From Cryoendolithus antarcticus (lineage: Eukaryota > Ascomycota > Dothideomycetes > Cladosporiales > Cladosporiaceae): a stretch of DNA of 64,000 nt. The notes below the pieces were generated by a model. The model made no database searches and was not told the origin of the DNA. It saw only the letters and a list, made by a program, of their open reading frames with translations. Below, piece by piece: positions 11,385 to 22,078 of the stretch (position 1 is the stretch's first letter; the number at the start of each line of letters is the position of its first letter). The DNA lies in the NCBI GenBank assembly GCA_002077065.1, contig NAJO01000009.1:62001-126000 (forward strand), given 5' to 3'. Position numbers and translations under genes: made by a program.

Positions 11385-13138
11385 ATGAAGTACGCAACAG
11401 TCTTCGCGCTGGCCACAGCTAGTTTCGCGGCCGCAGCACCAGGCGGGCCGAAGAAGCAGTGGTCACCAAAGAAGGGCCACCCAGGCGCATGGAAGCCAAA
11501 GGTGCGATGACACTGTGCGACAGCTCCTTGCGCAGACATTGACAGTTGATAGCATCATGTTCCGAGGCCACAGTGGCCCACGAAGGTTTTGCCTCCGCCA
11601 GCACATCCCACATCGACTTCCTCTTCAGCAGGTTCGACAGCCACCGCGCTGCCGTACGTCGACTCTGCGGCACTGCAGGCGTCGATCTTGCAGTCGAATC
11701 TGGCGGACAAGTCTCAAGATCTGGAAGACATCGCCTACGCCACTGCAGGCCGCAATCGCGTGATGGGATCTGAGGGCCACAACAACACCGTAGCGTACCT
11801 TGTCGAGAGCATTGAAGCGCTTGGCGACTACTACACGGTATACGCGCAGCCATTCATCGCTCTATACTCTGCGACCGCCGGCAATCTGACTGTCAACGAT
11901 GTGCTGGCCGAGACCGCCACCTATGAGTACAGTCCCGGTGGCAGCATCACAGCAGAACTTGTGACTGTGGCGAACCTTGGCTGCAATGCTACAGACTTCC
12001 CTGCTGGCGTCACTGACAAGATCGCGCTTGTGTCTAGGGGCACCTGCCCATTCGGTCAGAAATCTGCTCTGGCTGGAGCTGCCGGGGCGGCCGGCATTGT
12101 CATTTACGACAACATCAATGAGACAGTGTCCGGTGGTACTCTTGGTCCTCCACCAAGACCGGAAGGCGCCTACGTGCCGTCGATCGCAGTATCTCAGGCG
12201 GTGGGCAAAGGCTGGGTCGCCTCTCTAGCTGCCGGCGAGACTCTGACAGGAGAGTTGTTAGTTGACAGTGACATCCGCAATCTTACTACGTGAGTGTCCG
12301 GAGGTACCCAACTTTCATCGCGCTTTGCTGACATCTAGATAGATTCAACGTCATCGCAGAGTCTGTCGGCGGTAACAAGAACGCGACTCTCGTCATCGGC
12401 GCCCATTCCGACTCCGTCGCCGCCGGCCCAGGCATCAACGACGACGGGTCCGGTACCGTTGGCATCCTCGAAGTCGCTGAACAACTCTCCGAATACTCCC
12501 TTACAAATTCCGTTCGCATCTGCTGGTGGTCAGGCGAAGAGTTCGGCCTCCTCGGCTCCAATTACTACACCTCCCAGCTCACCGATGCCGAAGTCGCTCA
12601 GATTCGTCTGTACCTGAACTTCGACATGATCGCTAGCCCCAACTACATCTACGCCATCTATGATGGTGACGGAAGCGCATACAACATCTCGGGTCCGCCA
12701 GGCAGTGCTGAAGCGGAGTACTTTTTTGAAGACTTCTTCGAGGGCAAGGGCTTGAACAGCACGCCAACTGCATTCGACGGACGCAGCGACTACGGCGGTT
12801 TCCTCGACCGTGGTATTGCAGCTGGTGGGCTGTTCACAGGTGCCGAGGAGATCAAGACGGCGGAGCAGGCTGCCCTGTTTGGCGGTCAGGCAGGCGTTGC
12901 ACTGGACTCGAACTACCATCAGGCTGGCGACAATGTCACAAACTTGAACTACGAGGCGTTTGTCGTCAACACTCAGGCCATTGCTGCTGCTGTTGCGGAG
13001 TACGCTGCTAGCTGGGATAGCTTGCCAGCGCCGAATGTGACTGTCACGAGGCGGAGTCTGGAGAAGAGTGCGAGTGTTGGGAAGAGGAGTGCTGCGAGTG
13101 GTTCGCTGGGAAAGTACTGCGCGCGTGCGGTGTTGTAG
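11385..13138 (+). CDS. Secreted M28 aminopeptidase (leucine aminopeptidase type)
   Basis: This is an extracellular zinc aminopeptidase of family M28, close to the fungal Lap2/Ape3 group, which trims N-terminal residues from peptides. There are three exons: 11385-11501, about 11574-12289 (acceptor at 11573 or 11585, same phase) and 12343-13138; total about 542 residues. It starts with a signal peptide (MKYATVFALATASFAAAA). A protease-associated (PA) domain sits inside the catalytic domain (CPFGQKSALAGAAGAAGIVIYDN). Zinc ligands appear in order in exon 3: GAHSDS (His), GINDDGSG (Asp), WSGEEFG (catalytic Glu and ligand Glu), LNFDMI (Asp) and the distal His in NYHQAGD. Many N-glycosylation sequons are present. 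The C-terminal 30 residues are basic and Ser-rich. The gene looks complete. The neighbours suggest no pathway link. Confidence 0.92.
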
Positions 13139-13742
13139 ACTTATCAGAACCTGAGCGCTGCGTGCGGTAATGACCTTAAACATTCGCAAGTGAGGAGATA
13201 GTTCGCAGTCTACTGAACAAGAGGTGACATTTCTCACCGCTATGGAACCCTGTAGCAGTACCGCTCCTGGTTCTCAGTGACACCCTCTTCCTCCCCCTCT
13301 CACCGTACAGAGCCGAAGCTTCCTTCGTCTTCGTTTGCTTGTGCTGACGTCAAAACGGTGATCGCCCGAGGGGTTTTGCTCGTCGCTCTGCGTTACCAGC
13401 CGCCATAGCGTTTCGAAACTTGGTTCCTGAGCTCCCGTCGCTTTCCCATCACCTCAGTATATGGGCAACATCAAGTCAGCGCCAGAAACGGCAACGTCTC
13501 TGAAAGTAGGCTGAGACCTTCGCAAGCTGCGAAGTTGTAGAGGGGCGGCTGAGAGTACGAAATTGATGCGAGTCGATCCTCAAGCATTCCAAGCTCCACC
13601 GCATGTTCCCATACGATCAGCCCACACGTTGACAGTGCAGATCAACATGCGCTTCAGGGCCCCTCTACCACCTTCAAGCTTTAGTCGCAAGCACTTGAGT
13701 GAGTCTGCAGGTCCAACTTTTCACCACCCGCGTGTAGAGATC
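13139..13742. other. Convergent intergenic region
   Basis: This 0.6 kb lies between the 3' ends of the M28 peptidase (+) and the transcription-factor-like gene (-). Only short frames are present. No feature is recognised. Confidence 0.55.
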
Positions 13743-15352
13743 TCATCCTTGCATGAGATGATTATGGAAAGTTTGCCACCTCTTACGCGAGGCCAGCCTT
13801 TGCTCTAGCCAACTTTGGTCACTCAGGTTCTCTTCCCAAGACTTCCGCGTCTCTTGGATGGCCAGCGCAACACCGTGCTCAATGCCAGTGTGTACCCAAG
13901 ATTGCCTCCCGAGAGGCTGGTCTGACATTTGGAGCATGGTCAGCGCTACTGCTTGGCATTCAATCTCTAGCGCGAGTCGATCAGGCTCGCTGAGTGCAGC
14001 TAGCATGCGTTTGTAGAGACCGAGACATTCCAGCGCAGACCCCAGAGCTTCTCGCCCGGTAGTGGATTGTTTCTCGGGTCGACCAGTGAGAGTCGTCCTC
14101 AGCAGGCGATCTTTGTATTCCTCGATGCAGTCGAGGACGTCCTGATGAAGCTCGCGAGTCTTGAGCTCCAAAGCTAGCAACATGTCAGGGTCACACTGAC
14201 CTTTGCTACTCAGTGCTCTGCTCGTGGCTGCGATCATGCCTGGAGAATGCAGGAGAGCTATGCGCATGCGAATGACTACCGGGCTTCTGTCGGTAAGATC
14301 TGACGTCTCTTCGGCGAGTGACTCGTAAAGACTGATCCACTCCGGTTGGGTGAGATAGCATTCCTCCCCCTTGTAGAAGGCTTCGGAGTGGGCAAGGCCG
14401 ATATGAGCGAGGAACAGCATCTGCTCGTATGGTGTTGTGAAGCTCGATGGTGAGCGGTGTCTCATGAGGTTCGCCGAGCCGTTAACATGATGTATGAACG
14501 CTGACGGTTTTCCCGACAGGAAGACCTGCAGCGACAGCTTGTCAATATGGTGGTGCGTGATATGGATACATAGATCTAGCTTACCTCGTATAGACTGAGC
14601 ATCTGTACTGCACAAAGGAGATCAGCGTCCCGGGACGCTTTCTCGTCACCGACAGCTTGTTGAATGGCACGCAGAGCTCTCGTGTGCAACTTCATGACTC
14701 TCATTGCGAACCCAGCGTTTGGAGGACTGAAGGCGCTACGTGCCTTAGCGATCACACATTCAATGACAGCATCCAGATATGGCTTATGACCTTGCCGGGC
14801 GGGCACAAGACTTAAGTATGACGCATTCTGTTTGCCGGGGAGCGTATACAGTAGGTCGGAGTTCCTTGTGATTGCCGCTATGGTACTCCGGCTAATGGAG
14901 AACATTGTCAAGTTACTGAGGTCCGAGATATCGAAGCTGTACTTGGCCCGCAAGGCTTCGTAGCCGTTTGTTGGATTGACCGCAAGGGGCGAAGGCAGCA
15001 CACGAACTGGCTGTGTACGAACCGATGGCTGGGAGACACGATCATACTGTCCTAGTCTCTTCCAGACTATCGCTTGGGTGGCTTCTGTGCTGGGCTCTGT
15101 GTCTAGACCGGCCGATTCTATGCTACCAAGGTTTCTACCTTTGCCCAACCCTTGCAATACACCCAATGCGTCGAATTCAGGGTACTGTCCTACGTTAACA
15201 CGACTGCGATTACCAACCTTCTTGCGCGCTGCAACAACATCCTTCGCGGCCTGCTTTCGAATGGCCGTGCGAACGCCAGGATCCTCAGCAGTGTTGGGGC
15301 CATTCACTACGATGAATCGGAATTCTCTTTGCGTTGATTCCTCCGTCATCAT
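13743..15352 (-). CDS. Fungal-specific transcription-factor-domain protein without a zinc cluster
   Basis: Exons 14585-15352 and 13743-14525, with a 59-nt intron (phase 0), give about 516 residues. The N-terminus has the FRFIVVNGPNTAEDPGVRTA motif followed by a basic stretch (IRKQAAKDVVAARKK). Fungal proteins with this head are usually annotated as C6-type regulators or sigma-70-region-2-like proteins (family knowledge). The rest is an alpha-helical fungal transcription-factor-like domain with the DLLCAVQMLSLYE and LALEIECQAVALTML helices. No Cys6 cluster is visible, so DNA binding is not shown directly. The gene is convergent with the M28 peptidase and shares an upstream region with the NmrA-like gene. 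It may regulate the two reductase genes next to it, but that is only inference from position. Confidence 0.75.
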
Positions 15353-16070
15353 GGAGAGAACTCAAGTGCTGTATCATAGCGAAGAAGTTCTGGAGCTTGT
15401 CGCGACGCGCTATGTACGGCGACTTTGCTAAATGCTGTTGTCAACAAGGCTCGTGCCTTGAATGAGATGCGTGCTGTCGTTGAGGAATGTCACACGCAGT
15501 GGTGAGATAATAATGAGTTTGCAAGGGTACCATTACCCGCAACTTGGCTAGCACGGCCTGCCTTTGCTGCTGTGTGCTACGTGCTCTTCTCAGCAACGCT
15601 TCGCACGAGATTTGGGTGAGCTGATCGAGAGGCTACGCTCCGCTCTCGGGGAGGGCGTTGTACAGGAAGGGCTGGTACAGCTAGCGGGAGGAGCATCATA
15701 GAAGATCAAGAATCGATCGGAGAGAGTATCCATGATGTTCCAAGGATCCAACGCGAGACGTGTCGGCGATCGTGCGCGTCGCACAGAATCGAACAGGTGG
15801 TTCGTGGTGGTTCCACCCAGTCGTGCCAGTCTTCCAAGTCCTCGAAAGACGCGATATCACAGAAATTTGCGGGGAACCGAGCATGCCGGGAGTGGAGCAC
15901 GACAGTGAGGTGATAGTGTGGCAACGTAAGTTCGGTCGGTGTTATGCGCGATGGTGTTGCACTTTGGTCTATAGAGTTGCATATGTTGCAAGCAATAATT
16001 TTGGTGTCAGCGTCGTATCGAATGGAAGGTGCTGCGAGTCTCTGCCCCGCATCAGTCACAATTATACCAT
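15353..16070. other. Intergenic region
   Basis: This 0.7 kb lies between the transcription-factor-like gene and the stop of the NmrA-like gene. Overlapping frames on both strands at 15706-16212 have no recognisable content. It presumably contains the transcription-factor promoter. Confidence 0.5.
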
Positions 16071-16988
16071 TCAACCGGCAGTTTTCTCTCCACTTAGATA
16101 CGCCTCCAATGAGGTAGGCTGTCTGAACCGGTCCAGTACGGTGACATCTGTGTTCTCCCACAAACCCTTGCTTGCCACCACCGCGGCTGCTTCCCCCATG
16201 TACTCGAAATAGCCCGCTCTACCCTTTACCTTGCGCAGTCTAGCTAATCTCTCTTCGAGGTCGCGTAGGGTGCCTCTGCGAGTGACATCGATACTGCTTT
16301 GAAAGATTTTCTCATATGTGGTCGCAAGCTCGGTGATGGTGGTGATGCCTGAGCGAATCTTGAAGTAGCCGCCGTCTCCAGCAAGGACACCGGGCGCATG
16401 TAGCATAATGTCGATCGTCCACTCGGCGACATCGTCTTGAGTGCTCCAGGGCCACTTGTTGCTGTCCCCATCTCCATAGTAGTACATCTCTGGCCTCTGA
16501 CTGCCCTTGCTGAATGATCCCGGGCCGTAGGGCGTGTACAGGAGATCTGCGAACAGCCCACTGAATATGTAGACTGGGCGTAAGGGACTTGTCGTCGCAA
16601 TCTGATGTTCGAATGCGATGTGATTGTCGTAATGCTCGAAGTCGCCATACTTTAAATTGGTCCAGTCGCGACTCCACGCAGAAGCGATGTAGACTTTGAT
16701 TCCAGCTCGTTCGGTAGCACGTGCGAGCAGCAGCTGGGCGTCCAGATCCATCACGGGATGTGGCGCATAGGCAGCGATCACTGCATCGACTGACTGTAAA
16801 GCTTTCTCGAGCGCGATGATGTCGTAATAGGACTCGCTCTCGACGAATGATTCGAGGCGTGCAGACAGTTCGGTATGGAGCTTGCTGGGGTTTCGACCTA
16901 GACCTCGGACTAATAAGCCCCTTTCGAGAGCAACCTGCGCCAGTCGTTGCCCAAGGCTTCCAGTGATCCCAGCGATTAAGATAAGCAT
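16071..16988 (-). CDS. NmrA-like NAD(P)-binding reductase
   Basis: A single exon of 305 residues belongs to the atypical short-chain dehydrogenase group that includes NmrA and isoflavone reductases. The dinucleotide-binding glycine motif is at the very start (MLILIAGITGSLGQRLAQ, a GxxGxxG pattern), followed by a Rossmann pattern to about residue 130. The ASAWSRDWTNL and YIFSGLFADLLY segments match the substrate-side fold of this group. The length is normal for the family. Members act either as redox-sensing regulators without catalysis or as reductases and epimerases in secondary metabolism; the sequence does not decide between these. It is divergent from a second reductase-like gene at 17955, about 1 kb away, which could mean shared control (inference). 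Confidence 0.85.
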   Translation of the reverse strand: MLILIAGITGSLGQRLAQVALERGLLVRGLGRNPSKLHTELSARLESFVESESYYDIIALEKALQSVDAVIAAYAPHPVMDLDAQLLLARATERAGIKVYIASAWSRDWTNLKYGDFEHYDNHIAFEHQIATTSPLRPVYIFSGLFADLLYTPYGPGSFSKGSQRPEMYYYGDGDSNKWPWSTQDDVAEWTIDIMLHAPGVLAGDGGYFKIRSGITTITELATTYEKIFQSSIDVTRRGTLRDLEERLARLRKVKGRAGYFEYMGEAAAVVASKGLWENTDVTVLDRFRQPTSLEAYLSGEKTAG

Positions 16989-17954
16989 GGCGAAGCAATG
17001 ATTCTGCCTGCAATCAAGGCTTTCAAGGTTGTGAGAGAGCGCGAGTTCAAGCTACAGATGTCGATCACTTTATACGATGCTAATCTGGTCTTGTTCTCGA
17101 CCGCTCAATGATTGTCAGCGTCAATTAGCAATCACAATGGATGGAAGAGGTTTCTTGCAATGTCTTACTGCTACGCATAGCTCTCACCACATTGCCAGGG
17201 GTACTGCCAGTCGGTTCAGGCGTAGCGTATCTTACATCACGAAGTATCTTACGTAGTTGAGGTGAGAGGTCGTGTGTATGTGGTGCCACGTCCCGTGTAG
17301 CGACCGCGACTTGGACCGGGACGGTCGCGTCGATGTTTTGTGCCCGATTCAGTGCGCTGCTTATGGTGGCTGCTACGGCGCCCGAAGGGCACTACCCTTT
17401 TCTGCCGGCTCTTCCAATGCCATCGCCAGTAGCTTCAAGTCTTCGACCTAGACCTCATCGATACTACGAGCACGGTGCGAACGCTTTTGAGCAATGCATA
17501 CAGTCAAGGAGCCTTTGGTGCAGGGTCATCGCGGGTGGCCGAGTTCGTGTTTTCCCTGCGGGTTATTTGCGCATTGTACGTCTCCCGGTGATTACTCTCA
17601 GACGTGTCCAAGCCGTGCCGCTATATCTAGAGTCGCAGGTCCATCGGAGCATTCCCACACGACAAATATCACACCACAGCTGCACTCTGCTGGCAGGCCA
17701 ATCGTACGAGGCTTGGCAGTTGATCATGTAAGCGGTCGATTCATAAGCCATCCCACAGTTCCGTCTTCACCTCATTCTTCCTGTCGTCCATGTGGAGCAT
17801 ACTTGGCCATAAGCGCGACCACGCGATGCTGCCTGAGTCCTGGAACGAGGCAGACTCGTATCTGATGGCCGTGAGTCGTATATGAACAAGGTAAGTCACC
17901 TTCCTTTCAATCTCTCCAGAACAGAGCATCGTCGGTGCCACTCGAGCCTTCAAG
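16989..17954. other. Divergent promoter region between two reductase genes
   Basis: This 1 kb separates the divergent NmrA-like and saccharopine dehydrogenase-like genes. The ORF-like stretches at 17333-17865 lack domain content. It probably holds both promoters. Confidence 0.5.
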
Positions 17955-18929
17955 ATGGGTAAGGTCATGATCTACGGGGCCAACGGCTACACGGGCAAGC
18001 TACTGAGTGAGCGGGCTCTCTCTACTGGGATGGACTTCGTGCTGGGTGGGAGAACACGCGACTTACTCCAGTCAGCTGCGGCGGCACTCAGGACTCCGTA
18101 TCGAGTGTTCGGTCTCGATGATCCTGGTCGTATCGACTCGAGCTTGCAAGGGATCACGGTGCTGATGAACTGTGCTGGCCCTTTCTCGCGCACAGCGGAG
18201 CCTCTGATCGAGGCATGCATACGGACAGGAACTCACTATCTCGACACGTCCGTGGAATTGGAGACTTACGTGCTTGCCGAGCAACATGACCTCAGCGCCA
18301 AGGGCGCGAATGTAATGCTACTACCAGGATGCGGCGGAAGTGTTGCTACGTTCGGGTGCCTAGTTGGCCGGGCTCTCCCACACATCGACAACGTACAGAG
18401 TGTCGACCTCGCTCTGCACGTCTCCGGTTCAATGTCTCGTGGATCGGCAATCACTGCCAGTGAAGGCATCTCTGCTGCGTGTCTCCAAAGACACGGTGGA
18501 AAGCTGGTCGCCCAAGATGCTACCAACACTGCGACATTCGACTTCGCCGACGGTCGAGGACCGGTGACATGCGTGCCTGTCACGCTGCCTGACATAGTCA
18601 CCATCCACAAATTCTTCGGTGTCCAGAATATCAGGACGTTCGCAAATGCCTCGGGAGATGCCTTCCCAACCGGAGATCTGAACGCTTTGCCAGATGGCCC
18701 AACCGCCGAGCACAGAGCTGCAAACCAGTATGACGCCGCAATTATCCTCACAGCAGTAGACGGGAAAGTCTCGCGCGCCGCGGTTCGACTACTGAACGGA
18801 TACACTCTGATCGCTATTGCATCTGTCGAGGCTGCGCGGCGCGTGCTGGTTGGCGATTTCCAGTCAGGGTTTCAGACATCGGCGACGCTCTTTGGATTCG
18901 ATTTCATTGGCGCAGCGTCTCTTGCCTAG
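17955..18929 (+). CDS. Saccharopine dehydrogenase-like NAD(P)-binding reductase
   Basis: A single exon of 324 residues. The Rossmann glycine motif is at the start (MGKVMIYGANGYTGKLLSER), then NCAGPFSRTAEPLIEACI and GTHYLDTSVELE, the hallmark segments of the saccharopine dehydrogenase-like/trans-acting enoyl reductase superfamily. Related proteins act on lipid or polyketide substrates or are uncharacterised; true saccharopine dehydrogenase of lysine synthesis differs, so a lysine role is not claimed. The GCGGSVATFGCLVGRAL segment is the membrane-associated or hydrophobic helix usual for this group. The length is slightly shorter than the typical 350-420 residues, because the C-terminal half is compact. 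No introns are needed. It may be co-regulated with the divergent NmrA-like gene. Confidence 0.82.
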   Translation: MGKVMIYGANGYTGKLLSERALSTGMDFVLGGRTRDLLQSAAAALRTPYRVFGLDDPGRIDSSLQGITVLMNCAGPFSRTAEPLIEACIRTGTHYLDTSVELETYVLAEQHDLSAKGANVMLLPGCGGSVATFGCLVGRALPHIDNVQSVDLALHVSGSMSRGSAITASEGISAACLQRHGGKLVAQDATNTATFDFADGRGPVTCVPVTLPDIVTIHKFFGVQNIRTFANASGDAFPTGDLNALPDGPTAEHRAANQYDAAIILTAVDGKVSRAAVRLLNGYTLIAIASVEAARRVLVGDFQSGFQTSATLFGFDFIGAASLA

Positions 18930-19231
18930 ACAGTTGGCATACTTTGTGGCAGCAAGTGAATGGGATCGTTCAAGGGATGGAGTCGAATATAGAGGCCGGC
19001 TGGGTCATAGATTGCCATCATCTGAGTGCACAAATAAACGTGTTGACTAGAGACCGAGACACTAGCATCAATGCGATGCGTGACGGAACGCCCTTCTTAG
19101 CTTGGTAATATATACACAGTCAACGGCCGATCCACTCGAGTCCGTTGAAAGAATACAATAATGCCGGCGCCACACCACTCATACGAGACTGACTTATTAC
19201 ACCCTCCATACGCGAAGTCTCTCCGTTGTTT
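18930..19231. other. Convergent intergenic region
   Basis: About 300 nt lie between the 3' ends of the reductase-like gene (+) and the globin-like gene (-). I see nothing beyond possible 3' untranslated sequence. Confidence 0.5.
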
Positions 19232-20512
19232 CTACAACACGGCGGCAAACACACCAGCAGCAATTGCGCCCATAGCAAAGATTGCAGGCGAGACGGAGTT
19301 TGCAGCGCCCGTGTACGATGCCGGAGTGCTGGAAGCAGTCATGGAAGAATTGCCTATCATGGTTCCAGTCATGATCGGAGCTGGAGGTGGCGCCATGGTA
19401 CCAGTCATGACCGGAGCCGGGGCTGACATCATGCTGCCGGCCATGGTGCCATTCATGATCGGACCTGGATAAGGTACCAAGGTACCGCTCATGGTCGCAC
19501 ACGGTGTAGATGTCATGTTGCCGTACATAGTGCCGTTCATGACGGGAGCCATCGTACCAGTCATAGTGCTGGTCATCGTGGCAGTCGCTGGCTCCATAGC
19601 GGGAGCGTAGTCGCTGCACGTGGCATTGGGTGCAAGTGGGCAGTCGTCCTGCGTTGAAGGATTAGGTAAGGTTGCGTCCCTTCCGTGGGATGTAAACTTA
19701 CAGCGATGCAGATTGCCTGGGGCGCTGGCGCAGCAGATGCTGGGATCGAGGCCGGAGCAGAGCACTTGTAGCCAAAGGCATTGTTGAGTGCCATGCCAAG
19801 GGCATTGACATCGGCGGTGGCAACACCGAAAGAGGCAGCGGACAGGCCGACTTGAGTGATGAAGTACTTGAACTCGTTCTCATCGATGTTCATGTACTTG
19901 TGCACTACCGACAGATGTTAGAAGCTGGTTCTCGGTATCGTTGATGGGCTTGATAGACTCACCTTCATACATGTTGGTGTCTCCGTCGTAAGGGTGGACG
20001 GTGTTGCCGTAGATGGTGCAGCCGGCCAAGTACGCGAAGTACTCGTAAAGATGGGTGAGAAGGGTGCTGCACGACCAGGTCAGCACGGCAATCACAAGTA
20101 CGAATCGTCCACAGATGATCACTCACTATTGAGCAGAGCTGGTGTTGTTGGCCGGCATGTTCATCATCAGTGGGGCCGCCCCGCCGCCGTCCAGGAAGTT
20201 GACAGAGGCGGGCATGCCATTATCGTTGGTCGAAAGCAGCATGCCATCGAAATACTGAATCAAACTCACGCCCTGGAAGTCGCCAGTGCCGTTCGCGAGG
20301 ATACCAGGGACGGCGATACCAACGTTTGGCTGCGTGTAGTTGCCGATGACAGCAGTGTTGACGAGAAGCGTCAGGAGTGTCTGCTGGTTCGCCGCATTAT
20401 TGTCCTTGAGCAGTGCGGTGGTGTAGTAGTCGCAGATGCTTGTGTTACTCGGACGCTGAGCAGAGGCAAGCGTCGCAGCTGCGAGGCTGTATGCGATGGT
20501 GGAGGACTTCAT
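19232..20512 (-). CDS. Secreted, probably GPI-anchored, truncated-hemoglobin-like protein
   Basis: Four exons (20127-20512, 19963-20066, 19702-19904, 19232-19648) with introns of 60, 58 and 53 nt keep one frame of 369 residues. A signal peptide (MKSSTIAYSLAAATLASA) is followed by an all-alpha region. The part spanning exons 1-3 reads like a truncated hemoglobin: LLTHLYEYFAYLAGCTIYG resembles helix E with its GG turn, and MYEVHKYMNIDENEFKYFI resembles helix F to G, with a candidate proximal His in EVHKYM. A 50-residue insertion rich in Gly and Asn sits before helix E. Exon 4 encodes a methionine-rich low-complexity tail with repeated P(I/V)M(T/N)GTM units. It ends in a hydrophobic segment (SPAIFAMGAIAAGVFAAVL) preceded by small residues, as in GPI-anchored proteins. 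The globin assignment is by pattern only; heme binding is unproven. Confidence 0.65.
19320..19580 (-). repeat. Degenerate repeats coding a Met-rich P(I/V)M(T/N)GTM tail
   Basis: The last exon of the globin-like gene carries six or more imperfect 18-33 nt units (on the plus strand they look like gtaccagtcatgaccggagc). Each encodes a Met-x3-4-Met spacing such as APVMTGTM or PIMNGTM. The repeats interrupt an otherwise Ser/Thr/Pro-type stalk. Copy number may vary between strains. Confidence 0.6.
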
Positions 20513-21816
20513 GGTTGCTGATTAGGGTAGCGAGCGTGGGAACGAGAACGAGCGAGGAGATCTTAGAATCGGACGGTGCAGACGGAAAGGAAATGACGGC
20601 AGTGGGTACCTACAAGTACTGTAGCGCAGAATGGCGGCTTATGGGTACATGGCTACCTCACGTCGCAACGGGTTATTTGAGTTTACTCTCCGCAATGCTT
20701 GAGGGGGCTGCCAATCTCTCGGCGTGCCTGGGAGGAGATGTTGATCTTGGGCTAGTCTTCAGGCTGGAGGCTGCGCCCGAGCGGACGAATCGTTTGTGCA
20801 GCCCTCGGCGCTGAACGGAACGCTTGCGATGATGGTGAGAACCAGTCTTGCGATGATAAAGACCGATTCTCATGACAGCCAGTCGAGATCTAAGTGCTCA
20901 TCAGAGCCGGCAGAATCGGTACTGACTACCTCATAGTTCCAGAGCTGTATACCTCGGGGCCAGCCTAGTGTGATGGCAATTCACGCCTCAAGCCGGCGCT
21001 ACCCCAGAAGGAGACTTGTTTCGTTCAACGAGGCCGCAGATGTGCGCTCCCAGAGTGGGGAGTGCCCGCGCGTCCAATCATAAATGGCCCTCAATCTTCT
21101 ACTGCAGGAGAACGTCAATAAATGACAGCATGTCTCACCTGCACGTCCACGCGGCCGGGGCACTAAGACCGCTAAGCTCACGCTACAAGTAAGTATATAA
21201 TTAGAGTAGTACATAACCTTAGTAGCGAGCCAATAGACAGCCACATATTGGTCATGAGATCGTTGTGCCTGGTCTGGGCCAGGGTCGTGGAAAATAAGAT
21301 GCTCCTCGTTTTCGAGTCTAGTCTGTAGGTACAAAGTCGTATGTATTGTCCAGATGACAAGCGAGACGTCCTGCACATAGAAGGTATCTTGTCACATGAT
21401 GCGCGCCCCAGGCTGCTAGAGCATAAGATCGCTGCGATCTTTGATGCGCACAGGGCAGTGGTGTAGGGCCCGGAACGCGTACTGAAATTGCCATTGCCTC
21501 TGGCATGGAAATTCCTGAAGTCAGCCCAAGATCCCCGGCAATCTTCCATGCAGCCAGACTGTGACAGGGGTGACGGGCTGCAAATGCTCTAAAACAGCAT
21601 AGGGATATCGCGATGTTGATGAGCCTGCAAATATCAGTATGTGGTCACAGCGAAACAGCCGGACAGTACTCATGAGGTGGAAAGCATGCCGTGGGGTAGC
21701 CCGGTGTGTCGTTCCGCCGCTCCTGGCGCTTCCGGTCCACCGCCTCCCCCTCTCCTAACTCATATAGCACATCGTCGAGACGAAAACGTTCCAAGTAAGA
21801 ACAAAACGATAGATTT
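20513..21816. other. Intergenic region upstream of the globin-like gene
   Basis: This 1.3 kb separates the start of the globin-like gene from the tRNA-Leu gene. It contains the presumed promoter of the former. Frames such as 20413-20814 plus and 21178-21549 minus lack recognisable content. No repeat or transposon fragment is seen. Confidence 0.5.
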
Positions 21817-21927
21817 GAACAGAGTGGGAGTCGAACCCACGCGGGCAAAGCCCATGAGAATGCGCTCTGCGTACACAGAGAAGCCAGGAGCTTGAGTCAC
21901 ACGCCATAACCACTCGGCCATCTGTCC
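21817..21927 (-). tRNA. tRNA-Leu(CAA) with intron
   Basis: Read on the minus strand, the 5' acceptor GGACAGA pairs with the 3' TCTGTTC (one G-U). The A box TGGCCGAGTGG and B box GGTTCGACTCC are present, with a perfect 5-bp T stem (GTGGG/CCCAC). A GGGC-TTT-GCCC hairpin forms the long variable arm of a class II tRNA. The anticodon loop reads CTCAAG, giving anticodon CAA (Leu). The total of 111 nt exceeds a mature tRNA-Leu by roughly 27 nt, so an intron just 3' of the anticodon is required. Its exact ends are uncertain because the 3' anticodon-stem strand (TCATG) pairs with G-U wobbles. A TTTT Pol III terminator lies at 21803-21806. Confidence 0.8.
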
Positions 21928-22078
21928 GAGGATGAGACGCAAACAATATAATAATATAATCCTTGACCAAACTGTGCGCCTTGGCGGCGGAATCGCAGCC
22001 GCGCTGAGCGAACAGCTCATGCCTTCACATGTCAGCATCAAGGACTACAACATCGCAACGATCAGACGCAACAGCAGT

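Noticed and set aside
21932..22078. Upstream extension of the rrd1 frame
   Set aside because: It begins a few bases from the tRNA-Leu gene, lacks similarity to the family, and later Mets fit the family start better.
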